Shown here in pieces: positions 1 through 8,355 of a DNA stretch of 64,000 nucleotides. Each line of letters starts with the position of its first letter. The stretch's first letter is position 1. The stretch spans positions 2,199,501 through 2,263,500 of the forward strand of contig CANXME010002538.1 in the NCBI GenBank assembly GCA_948144175.1, written 5' to 3'. Origin of the DNA: Closterium sp. NIES-65 (lineage: Eukaryota > Streptophyta > Zygnematophyceae > Desmidiales > Closteriaceae). The position numbers and the translations under genes were made by a program. The notes below the pieces were generated by a model that was not told the DNA's origin, did not search any database, and worked only from the letters and a program-made list of their open reading frames with translations.

Positions 1-1216
1 TCCGTCAGGCGGCCAAAGCAGCGCTGGGTGGAGTGGGGGCCCCCGCACTGCTCACCAGCGCGGTCGCCGGTGCGGAAAACATAGGCGCAGGGACCCGTAC
101 CCCCACCGTGCTGATGCGCGGCGTACCACTCACGAAGCTGCTGAGGGGACACAGTCTCACGACTGTGCTGCTGCTGCTGGCGCGTACCACCACCGGAGCC
201 ACTCCTCTGCGCAGAGCTGCGACCAGGTCCACTGCTGCCGCCGCCGCCTCCGCCACCTCCGCCGCCTCCGCCGCCTCCACCACCTCCGCCACCTCCGCTC
301 ACTTCGCCACCGCCGCGCCTCCTCCGCCTCCACTGCTGCCACCGACACCTCCACCCCCGCCACCACTCCCACCACCACCCCCACCCCCTCCACGGCCTCC
401 ACCACCATGTACACCGCCCCCGCCAGCCCCTCCAACGCCCTTGCCCCCCTTGCCCTTGCCGGTGCGGCGTCTCCCGCTCGGGGCAGACGCAGCGCCGACC
501 GACTCGAAACCAACGATGTCGGCCGTAGCATTAGAGGCAATAGAGGGCAAGAGGGGGGAGGGGGAACACCCCTCAAAGACGGGGGTGTGAGGGTCACCAC
601 GAGAGGCTACTACAGCGACTATGCTCTTCTCGAGGAGGTCAACGGTGAGAGTGGTTGGGCAAACTGAGAGGAAGTGGTCCCTGACTACACGGAGAGAGTC
701 AGAGAGCCGGGTGACTATGTAGTAGAGGGTGACGTACAAGGGGGGGGGGGGGGGGTTCTTGGCGCAGAATTCAGCACGAAGCGCAGTGCGGTAGCGAGTG
801 TCACTAATGCGGAGCTGCGTTATGAGGTCAGCTACTGTGGGGAAGGCAGCAAGGTCAAGGAAAAGGTACGGTAGCATGAGGCGGCTCAGTGCACCAGTGG
901 CAGGGGAAGAGTAGCGTGAAACTACAGCATCGTACAAGGTCTGAGCACTCTTGCACTAGCTAAAGTGTGCACGCTCTGTGGTCGGTAAGTGGCGACACAC
1001 AGCAAGGCGAGCAGCAGCATCGCGTGTGGCCCACTGTGAGCAAAAAGTGGTGTCAGTAGTAGCAGGCGGGGCAGGAGAGGCACCAGAGGTGAGATCAAAG
1101 AGAGAGACTCCGTGTGCCCTATCGCATTGGAGAAACAGCTGGAGGTCATCGACCCATACCTCAAAGTCAATGGCACGGCCCTTAGCATCAAAAGTAAGGA
1201 CACTAAGGGTAGCCAT
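1..1216 (-). pseudogene. copia gag (el1), broken by one stop
   Basis: Gag capsid-like protein of the dominant copia family, starting at the ATG at 1216 (MATLSVLTFDAKGRAIDFEV). The same frame is used at 956-1216 and 299-937. The only break is a TAG at 956-958 where sister copies have CAG (HFSQYKSAQ). The middle carries the family signature VRDHFLSVCPTTLTVDLLEK. It is followed by a basic GKGKGGKG patch and a long poly-Gly stretch encoded by (GGN)n. A run of 16 G (16 C in the sense strand) at 740-755 lies at the KNP-PPP-YVT position. Positions 1-298 are the end of the Gly tract and the start of the Cys/His segment before protease, in another frame because of an indel in the repeat. Confidence 0.85.
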
Positions 1217-1299
1217 GACTGTAGTGGCCTAGGAGGGAGTGAGCTCACCAGTCCGAGGAAGAAGGGCCGGGGCGCACCGGTAGGAACAGCAGCGGCTCG

Positions 1300-2040
1300 A
1301 TAGTAGGGTGGCTCGGCGGCAGGGCGGCTCGGCTGCTGGGCGGCTCGGCTGCTCCGCGGCTCGTCGACTAGGCGGCTCGGCTGCTAGGCAGCTCGGCGGC
1401 TCGGCTGCTGGGTGGCTCGACTGCTGGGCAGCTCGGCTGCTGGGTGGCTCGGCTGATGGGCGGCTCGGCTGCTCGGCAGGTGGGCGGCTCGGCTGCTGGG
1501 CTGCTCGACGGCTCGGTCGCTGGGCGGCTTAGCGGCGACAGGGCCGCTAGGGGAGGGCGACGGGGTCGCATGTGACGGCGACGGGGCTGTAGATGGCGGC
1601 GACGGGGCCGCAGGTGGCGGCGGGGCCGCAGGTGGCGGCTGCGTGGCCGTAGGTGGCGGCGATGGGGCCGCAGGGGGCGGCGACGGGGCCGCAGGTGGCG
1701 GCGACGGGGCCGAAGGTGGCGGCGACAGGGCCGCAGGTGACGGCAACGGGGCCGCAGGTGGCGGCAACGGGGCCGCACGTGGCGGCGATGGGGCCGCAAG
1801 TGACGGCGACGGGGCCGCAGGTGGCGGCGACGGGGCCGTAGGTGGCGGCGACGGGGTCTCAGAGGGGCCGCAGAGGGGCCGCAAGGGGCCTAGACGGGGC
1901 CGCAAAGGGGCCGCTAGGGGCCGAAACAGGGTGGCGACGGGGCCGTAAGGGGCCGGAAAGGGCGGCGCGAGAGGCTGTAGAGGGCGGCGTTAGGGGCCGT
2001 AAGGGCGGCGTAAGGGGTCGTGAGAGGGGCTACTAAGGGC
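1300..2040 (-). repeat. GC-rich minisatellite leader of el1
   Basis: Between PBS and gag are two tandem arrays. One has a ~15-bp unit resembling GGCGGCTCGGCTGCT (about 1308-1530). The other has an ~18-bp unit resembling GGCGACGGGGCCGCAGGT (about 1560-1860), grading into GGGGCCGNAAGG repeats to about 2035. Long open frames run through it only because the unit lengths are multiples of three and stop-poor. I see no conserved protein. Confidence 0.8.
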
Positions 2041-2149
2041 GGTGCGAAGGTAGGGAGGGCACACAGAGCGCGACTCGGGCAGGAGTGAAGCGTGCTCCGG
2101 GGAGGGAAACAAATCGTGGTGGGCCCTAGGTAGCGTTCCCTTTAGGGAA

Positions 2150-2163
2150 CCTGCTCGATACCA
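2150..2163 (-). other. Primer-binding site (el1)
   Basis: Read on the minus strand, TGGTATCGAGCAGG directly follows the CA end of the LTR. It is one base short of the classic initiator-Met-tRNA PBS TGGTATCAGAGC. Confidence 0.85.
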
Positions 2164-2289
2164 TGATAAGAAACGAGGAATGAATGCATTGAGCAGAATG
2201 AGGAGTACAAGTAGTAAACCCTAAAGTGTTGTACCCCATATGAACTGCCCCACTACAGCCTACACAGTCTATAGCATATATGCCTGACA
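2164..2289 (-). repeat. 5' LTR of el1 (126 bp)
   Basis: Runs from TGTCAGGC (at 2289) to ATCA (at 2164) on the minus strand. It shares the core TGTAGGCTGTAGTGGGG with all other LTRs of the family and is closest to the truncated LTR of D. Confidence 0.88.
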
Positions 2290-2406
2290 ATTGTACGCGA
2301 GTTCGGCGGAGTTTCCGTATCCTCGGTAAGTCCGAATATTCTGGTGCTGGTTCGGTGTGATGTTGCGCAGTAGGATTGTATACACCATCATGGATTGATA
2401 TGTATA
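2290..2406 (-). pseudogene. Relict copia gag, fragment 3 (most 3')
   Basis: Minus-strand continuation of the degraded gag at 3826-4275. When N1 and one copy of its GTATA duplication are discounted, the reading frame of the neighbouring fragment runs through without a stop to the edge of el1. The text resembles the helical middle of copia gag (UBN2/DUF4219-like), with MMVYTILLRN followed by an SAELAY motif. It is cut at 2290 by the el1 insertion. Confidence 0.6.
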
Positions 2407-2583
2407 AGTCAGAATATAATGCTTGTCTAGTCTGTAGTGGGGTACTCAATAGTGAGTATACCCTTTTAGGGCTTGCTATTTTTACCTCCCTTCCATCTAG
2501 TCAATCCCTATTTTGCCTAATTGTCTCTTGCCTAGCTAGGTAAACCCTAGCTATGGCTCCTTGTTCTAGCTACTATTCTCACA
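2407..2583 (+). repeat. 5' LTR of N1
   Basis: 177 bp ending in CTCACA. It starts AGTCAG instead of TGTCAG, a single T-to-A change at the first base relative to the 3' LTR. A handful of further substitutions separate the two LTRs, so the insertion is not very recent. Confidence 0.92.
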
Positions 2584-2597
2584 TGGAATCAGAGTTG
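2584..2597 (+). other. PBS of N1
   Basis: TGGAATCAGAGTTG immediately follows the LTR. It differs from TGGTATCAGAGC at two of twelve positions. Confidence 0.7.
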
Positions 2598-2785
2598 TTA
2601 CGCTCTTGGCCTGTGGGCCCGCCTACTGCTTCCGCTGCTACTTATCTGCTGGTCGTGCGCCCCGGGCGCGCGACACTTTTTTCATCCCGCCGCGCGCTCG
2701 TGGCGCGTGGATTTTTGCCCGCCATGCGCTCGAGACGCGTGGCGGTTTCCGTCGACCCGCGCGCCCGTCCCTGTCGACTTTCGTG

Positions 2786-2925
2786 CGGCTCCCCGTCGCC
2801 CTTTGCGGCGGCCCCGTCGACCCGCCCGCGGCTCCCCGTCGCCCTTCGCGGCGGCCCCGTCAACCCGCGCGCGGATCCTCGTTGCCCTATGCGGCGGCCC
2901 CGTCGACCCGCGCGCCGCCCCCGGG
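2786..2925 (+). repeat. Internal ~42-bp GC-rich tandem repeat of N1
   Basis: About three imperfect copies of a unit containing CTCCCCGTCGCCC, GCGGCGGCCCCGTC and GACCCGCGCG. It occupies the place of the minisatellite leader of the autonomous copia elements. Confidence 0.65.
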
Positions 2926-3631
2926 GACCTGTGCGCTCGTCCCCTTCGACCCACGCGTCGCCCTGTAGCCCCCCCCCCCCCTCCCCGGCACACCTGAGTT
3001 TGCTTACCGCACACCTGAGTTCGCTTCCCGCACACTTGTGCACGATTCGCGCACACCTGAGCTCGCTTACCGCACACTCAGGGTATGGGGGTGACGGGTA
3101 TGGGGGTGGCGGGTGTGTGAGCCGTCACATGCTCCTCCTCCTCCTCTGTCTCCCACTGCTGCAGCTGTCGCTGAATGGGGTGGGTGTGTGGGAGCCGAAG
3201 GAGTGGTGCTAGGGGGATGACATGGGAGTGGAGTTAGGGGTGAAGCAGTTAGGGTGTGTGTCAAGGGTGTGGGTCAGTTGGAGGAGGTTGTATGGAGGTA
3301 GCTGTCGTGTCGCCTGCAGCGCCTGTAGTCCGTCGCCCTTGCTTCGGTAGCCAGTGAGCCTGTTGCACCAGTCGCAAGTGGGTCCGTTGCTCCTGCCGCT
3401 CATCTTAGCCGCGGAGCCAGTCACTCCAGTAGTCCGTCGCCCTTGCTTCGATAGCCACTGAGTCAGCCGCTCCTGTGCCCGTGCCTCTGCAGCTTCAGTC
3501 GTTGCCTCCCATCTTCTCTCCTCCCATAGTCTCTCCTCCTCCTCACTTGCCCTCTGTGTTAGCCTCTAGCTTTGCTTGCAATTGTGAACCTGCTCTATGA
3601 CTGCTTGCTATGCTGATTATACCCCACTTTG

Positions 3632-3643
3632 ACTATGGGGGTG
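3632..3643 (+). other. Polypurine tract of N1
   Basis: ACTATGGGGGTG directly precedes the 3' LTR. It is the same tract used by the autonomous copia elements (CCTATGGGGGTG at 15160-15171) and by N2. Confidence 0.8.
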
Positions 3644-3820
3644 TGTCAGAATATAATGCTTGTGTAGTCTGTAGTGGAGTACTCAATAGTGAGTATACCC
3701 TATAGGGGCTTGCTATTTGTACCTCCCTTCCATCTAGTCAATCCCTCTTTTGCCTAATTCTCTCTTGCCTAGCTAGGTAAACCCTACCTATGGCTCCTTG
3801 TTCTAGCTACTATTCTCACA
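3644..3820 (+). repeat. 3' LTR of N1
   Basis: 177 bp, TGTCAGAATATAATGC...TTCTCACA, followed by the target duplication GTATA. Confidence 0.93.
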
Positions 3821-3825
3821 GTATA

Positions 3826-4275
3826 CTGCTGCTTGTCGTACTGCGTCCCGTGCGTTGGATATTGCAGGGACCCGTCGAAGAAGCCAATAATCTGCGCGCC
3901 TTCCATCATCAGCTCGAATTCGAACTAGCAGGTGAAGAAGTCCTTTCCGTCGAACGGTCTTGACGTCTGCAGTTTTAAGATGTGCGCAAATTGCGACTGA
4001 ACTTAAAGTGCATCTAATGTCTTCTCTTGCTCAGGTGAAGGCTGTTGGCGTGGCATGAAGCTGACAGAACCGCGCTGAGGTTCGTACGGGGCGAACGTAG
4101 GTTGTTGTTGCTGATTTTGTCGTGCGTAGGATGAACCGTCGAGGCTCATCGGTGTTGCGATGTTGTTGTTGTTGTTGTTTGACTGCGCAGGTGCCCCTTG
4201 CTGGTGTTGTTCGTAGAAGGACATGAAGGAGAAGAATTTCTCCATCATGTCTCGGTGGAAGCCCGCGGCTTGATT
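3826..4275 (-). pseudogene. Relict copia gag, fragment 2 (middle)
   Basis: Minus-strand gag remnant. It begins by continuing the frame of 15302-15441, includes an Asn/Gln-rich segment (QSNNNNNN, QNQQQQP) and runs to a TAA at 4003-4005. The same frame continues beyond that stop with a recognisable copia gag motif (RPFDGKDFFT, then IIGFFDGSLQYP) and one further TAG. The motif F-D-G-x-x-F near the start of a gag is typical of UBN2-type copia gags. The fragment is bounded by N1 on the left and element A on the right. It is not the same lineage as the surrounding poly-Gly gags. Confidence 0.65.
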
Positions 4276-4402
4276 TGTCAGAACATATAGCTACATTTGT
4301 GTAGGCTGTAGTAGGGTAGCCCATAAGGGGTACAACCCAATTAGGGTTAGTACTTGTACCCAACTGTTTCATAGTTCATTCATTCTCGTTCTAATTCTCA
4401 CA
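4276..4402 (+). repeat. 5' LTR of A (subtype ending TTCTCACA)
   Basis: 127 bp, TGTCAGAACATATAGC to CTAATTCTCACA, preceded by the TGATT duplication and followed by the PBS. Confidence 0.92.
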
Positions 4403-4416
4403 TGGTATAGAGCAGG
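4403..4416 (+). other. PBS of A
   Basis: TGGTATAGAGCAGG directly after the LTR; a one-base variant of the initiator-Met-tRNA type. Confidence 0.82.
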
Positions 4417-4559
4417 TTCCCCCGTGGGAACTATTCCTAGGGCCCACCGACTTTTTTTTCCTCCCTCGAGCGTGCTTGGCCCTTTCCCGGGTCGCGCCTC
4501 GTGTGACTTCCCTCACGGCCCCTATTGGCCCCGTCGCGCCCTCCTCACGGCCCCGTCGA

Positions 4560-5200
4560 GCTGCCCTCGCGGCCCTCTTTGAACCGCCCTCGCGGCCCCT
4601 TTCAGCGGCCCCGTCGCCGCCCTTTCCGCGGCCCCGTCACCGCCCTTTCCGCGACCCCGTCGCCGCCCTTTCAGCGGCCTCGTCGCCGCCCTTTCAGCGG
4701 CCTCGTCGCCGCCCTTTCAGCGGCCTTGTCGCCGCCCTTTCAGCGCCCCCGTCGCCGCCCTTCCGCGGCCCCGTCGCCGCCCTCCAGCGGCCCCATCGCC
4801 GCCCTTCCGCGGCCCCGTCGCCGCCCTTTCAGCGGCCCCGTCGCTGCCCTCTCGGTGGCCCCGTCGCCGCCCGCCCTTTCAGCGGCCCCGTCGCCGCCCT
4901 TCCGCGGCCCCGTCGCCGCCCTTCAGCGGCCCCGTCGCCGCCCTTCCACGGCCCATTTGCCGCCCTTTCAGCGGCCCATCGTCGCCCTTTCAGCGGCCCG
5001 TCGCCGCCCTTTCATCGGCCCCGTCGCCGCCCTTCCACGGCCCCGTCGCCGTTTAGCCGCCCAGCGCCCGAGCCGCCGAGCAGCCCAGCCGTCGAGCAGC
5101 CCAGCCGCCAAGCAGCCGAGCCGACAAGCAGCCAAGCCGCCCGACCGCCGAGCCGCCTTGCAGCCGAGCCGCCAAGCCGCACCGAAGCCGAGGCCCTGCC
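4560..5200 (+). repeat. GC-rich minisatellite leader of A
   Basis: About twenty copies of a 20-24-bp unit resembling CCGCCCTTTCAGCGGCCCCGT (about 4590-5050). These are followed by a 15-bp array resembling AGCCGCCGAGCAGCC (about 5050-5190), the complement of the GGCGGCTCGGCTGCT unit in el1. Confidence 0.8.
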
Positions 5201-5303
5201 GCCTGTTGGCCTGCCCGGGACCGCCCCACTTGCCTAGTAAGAGCAGCGCCTCTGCCACTGCACTGCCCTGCCCCATTGTACTCACTGCCTGTCTACTGCT
5301 GTT

Positions 5304-5801
5304 ATAGCCTCCCCTAGTGTTCTCACCTTTGACGCTGAGGGTCGGGCAGTTGAATTTGAGGTCAGGGTAGATGATCTACAAGATTTTCCTATAGTGCGAT
5401 AGGGAAAACGGTCTCTCCCTGTTTGACCTCACTTCTGGTGCCTCTCCTGCCCCTGCTGCTGATGCCGACGCCACTGTTCGCTCACAGTGGGCCACGCGTG
5501 ATGCTGCTCCTCGCCTTGCCGTGCGCCGCCACATACCGACCACTGAGCTTGCACACTTTAGCCAATACAAGAGAGCTCAAACCTTGTACGACACTGTAGC
5601 TGCACGCTACTCTTCCCCTGCCACTGCTGCACTGAGCCGCCTCATGCTACCGTACCTCTTCCCAGACCTTGCTGCCTTTCCCACAGTCGCTGACCTCATT
5701 ACGCACCTCCGCACTAGTGACACTCGCTACCGCGTTGCGCTTCCTACTGAGTTCTGCGCCAAGAACCCAACCCCCATCTACATCACCTTCCACTACATAG
5801 T
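5304..5801 (+). pseudogene. copia gag of A, N-terminal half
   Basis: Aligns with the other family gags from the first codon, but the start is ATA (5304-5306) instead of ATG. A one-base loss near 5385 shifts the frame, and CAG has become TAG in the FLQCDRA motif. The clean remainder reads RRHIPTTELAHFSQYKRAQ through YITFHYIV. It ends exactly at the ATAGT target duplication of the nested element X. The missing C-terminal half is found in inverted orientation at 10907-11294. Confidence 0.82.
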
Positions 5802-5928
5802 TGACGAGAAATGAGAATGAATAAACAATGAAAGAGTTGGGTACAAGTACTAACCCTAATTGGGTTGTACCCCTTATGGGCTACCCCACTACAGCCTACA
5901 CAAATGCATAAGCTATAATGATCTGACA
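5802..5928 (-). repeat. Inner LTR (minus), 3' LTR of X by its outer end
   Basis: 127 bp; TGTCAGATCATTATAGC on the minus strand, ending TTTCTCGTCA. The end abutting ATAGT belongs to the TCTCGTCA subtype of X, while the side facing 5929 is fused to the 3' interior of A by the inversion. The exact crossover point within the LTR or adjoining pol cannot be placed. Confidence 0.85.
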
Positions 5929-5941
5929 CACCCCCATAGGC
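5929..5941 (-). other. Polypurine tract
   Basis: Minus-strand CTATGGGGGTG upstream of the LTR. It is followed (5942-6127) by the conserved non-coding 3' segment seen in every copy of the family. Confidence 0.78.
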
Positions 5942-6127
5942 AAAGTGGGGGAGAACAAGTGGTCACAAGACCAGTCAAGTAAAGCAAAGCAAGCTCAGGG
6001 TGAATCACAAAGTCACCACACAGTCCGAGCACAAGAGTAAGGCCACAAGGCAACTTCACATGCAAGATCATATATATAAAGGTAAACAAGCAAGTGCAAG
6101 TATAGAAAGAGTACAGTACAAACAAGA

Positions 6128-8355
6128 TCAAGAAGTTAGCGAGTGAGGCCAAGTAGGCACAAGACCTAGCAAAGTACAGAAGCGCGGATGATCACAAGGC
6201 GGACGGGCCTTGGTGAAGATATCAGCAGTGTTGGCCTCAGAGGCCACGTAGGTGAGGCGGAGCTGACCACGCTGCTGCAGCTCACGAGCCACGAAGTAGC
6301 GGAGAGCAATGTGCTTCGTTCTGTGCTCTAGTCCGTGCTCCCGACACAAGGCCAGCATGGCCTTGTTGTCTACGTACAGAACTGGAGGAGAATGAGGCGG
6401 CTCTCCTAGGTCAGTCAGCAGGTAGGTGAGCTAGCGTAGCTCCTGTGCAGCCATGGCTCCTGCGTAGATCTCAGCCTCACAGCTGGAGCTGAGAACAAAA
6501 GACGAGCGGGTAGACCGCCACGAAACAGAGCCGAAGCCAAGGCTGAAGGTGTAACCCTGTGACGACCGCTGCAGAGCATGGTCGTCAGCCCAAGAAGCTT
6601 CTCCGTGACCTGTGAGGACCACTCGACGTCGCCCTCCAAGCACTAGCCCCATGCCCGGCGTACTGCACACGTAGCGCAACACCCTCTTCGCTGCAGCCAT
6701 GTGCTCTGGTCGGTGTCTCCCAGGAGCAACATAGCGTGCCAAGATGCTAAGAGGGTATGCAAGGTCAGGTCGTGTGCAGGTCATCAGGTACATGAGGCAG
6801 CCAACAAGCTCTGGGTACGGGCCACTCGACTCTACGGACTCATCCGAAGGCAGAGCTGAGAGCGAGTGGCGAGTAGACAGAGGAGTGGCCTAAGGCGAGG
6901 AGTACGTGAAGCCGAAGCGCTGAAGGACCTGTTGCACCATGTGTGAATGAGTCCGCATAATGGTGCACTGTGCTCTGTCCTGGGTGATCTACAAGCTAAG
7001 GTAGCTGCGCGGTTCACCTAGGTCTGTGCACGTGTGTCTCTTCTGCAGCTCGGGCTTCACGTGGGCGAGTCCAGCAGTGTCAGCAGTGGCAAAGACCAAG
7101 TCGTCGACGTACACGAGGATGTAGAATGGCGGCAAAGAGGTGTCGGTGCGCAGGGACAGCGACGCGTCGGCAGTAGAAGGAGCAAACCCAAGAGCCGCAA
7201 GTGTAGTCCTCAGTGTGTCGTGCCACTTACGGGGTGCCTGGCGGAGACCGTAGACTGGCCGACGGAGGCTCCACTGGGTACCAGGGGGAAACGAACCAGT
7301 GAAGCCAGGAGGGCGGTGCAGCCAGATCTCCTCGTCCAGGCTGCAATGCAGGAAAGCTGTGCTGAAGTCAAGAGAGTGAAGCTCATAGTCGCGTTGAGCG
7401 GCTATGTGCAGCAGCACCCAAAGAGTCGTCATCTTCGGGGTGGGAGAGAAGGTCTGAAAGTAGTCAACTCCCTGCCGTTGACTGAAGCCTCGAGCCATGT
7501 AACGCGCCTTGAAGACAGGCGGAGAACCCGGCGGCTGCTTCACCTTGAAAATCCACATGCCACTGACGATGTTCCCCCCAGGTGGGGGAACCTCGTCGAT
7601 GTGGGTGCCTATGGACTTCGAGGAAGCCATCTCAGTGTCCATGGCCGATGCCACTAAGAGGAGTAGGGACCCTCAATCGCCTCAGCGTACGATCGAGGAG
7701 TCAGGATGTCTGGTGCATCTGGGTCTCCCTCAAGGGCAATCAGCGTGGACACAAGATGGGGCAAAGCACTGGAACTCCTCCAGCCTGTCCTCAAGGACGT
7801 CCGTGCTAAGAGCACACTCACCCCCGACAGATGGAGGACAGACAGACTCAGACTCAGCAACAAGACTAGCAGCGTAGTCTAGACAGCAGCGAGCAGCAAA
7901 GTCGACAAGCTCAGCAACTAGGGCAGACGCAACAGTGGACTCAGAGGAAGGGTCTGTGACAGTAGTAGCAAGGAGACCCGTGACCGAAGGACTAGCAGCA
8001 CGAAGAGAGTCAGACTCCGGGTCAGCAAGAGTAGGAAGAGAGGACTCTGGAGAAGACGGCAACGGGACATGCAGGGGAGCAGTGGAAGGACGCAGCGCCA
8101 TCTGGTGTGTGCCGGGGACCGCGGACGCGCAGTGCGACCACTAGTGCGAGCAGCACGAACACACAACGCAGGACGAGACCGGGCTCACGACGCTCAGAAA
8201 GACCTCCAGTAGGACCAGTGTAGGTAGAAGGAGCAGGTAGGCGGGAGGCGGGCTGTAACTGTGACTGCGACTGGAAAGGCTGTGGACACTCTAAGGGAGG
8301 AGCAGGACCAGGAGAGGGCGGGAGACCAAGAACCTGCTCCAGGAGCGGAACGAAG
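6128..8355 (-). pseudogene. copia pol (A): linker, RT and RNase H
   Basis: Reverse transcriptase begins near 7654 (NIVSGMWIFKVKQPPGSPPV, then SLDFSTAFL) and carries the catalytic YVDDLVF. RNase H follows, with VLYVDNKAMLALCREH-type sequence and ADIFTKA near the C-terminus; the protein ends WPHSLTS with the stop at 6128. Breaks include CAG-to-TAG stops in the QITQDRAQ motif (6989) and in SSPQATPL (about 6892), plus further frameshifts around 6360-6430. Positions 7655-8355 are the variable region between integrase and RT. It is nonfunctional, but all domains are present. Confidence 0.85.

Larger units (their letters stand above)
1..2289 (-). mobile_element. Copia retrotransposon el1, 5' portion (runs off left edge)
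   Basis: Minus-strand Ty1/copia element. Reading leftwards from 2289 it shows a 126-bp 5' LTR, a tRNA primer-binding site, a GC-rich repeated leader, gag, and the first codons of the pol region. Everything from protease onward lies outside the window. The gag and LTR clearly match the other copies here (A, X, B, C, D, H). The 5-bp target duplication cannot be tested because the 3' end is missing; the candidate copy on the right is ATTGT at 2290-2294. It sits in the 3' part of the older gag relict. Confidence 0.93.
2407..3820 (+). mobile_element. N1: complete non-autonomous LTR retrotransposon (1,414 bp)
   Basis: Two 177-bp LTRs (2407-2583 and 3644-3820) are flanked by a perfect 5-bp target duplication GTATA (2402-2406 and 3821-3825). 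A PBS and a polypurine tract are in the correct places. The 1,060-bp interior has no gag, protease, integrase or RT. It holds GC-rich tandem repeats and a conserved 3' segment. Size and structure fit a TRIM or small LARD element moved in trans. Interior blocks (the CTCCCACTGCTGCAGCTG region and the CT-rich stretch before the PPT) match N2 at 18275-19668, so the two belong to one family with different LTRs. Confidence 0.93.

Noticed and set aside
2553-3212. 219-codon frame inside N1 as a possible gene of the element
   Set aside because: It starts within the LTR, crosses the PBS and runs through GC-rich repeats; the equivalent frame is not conserved in N2.
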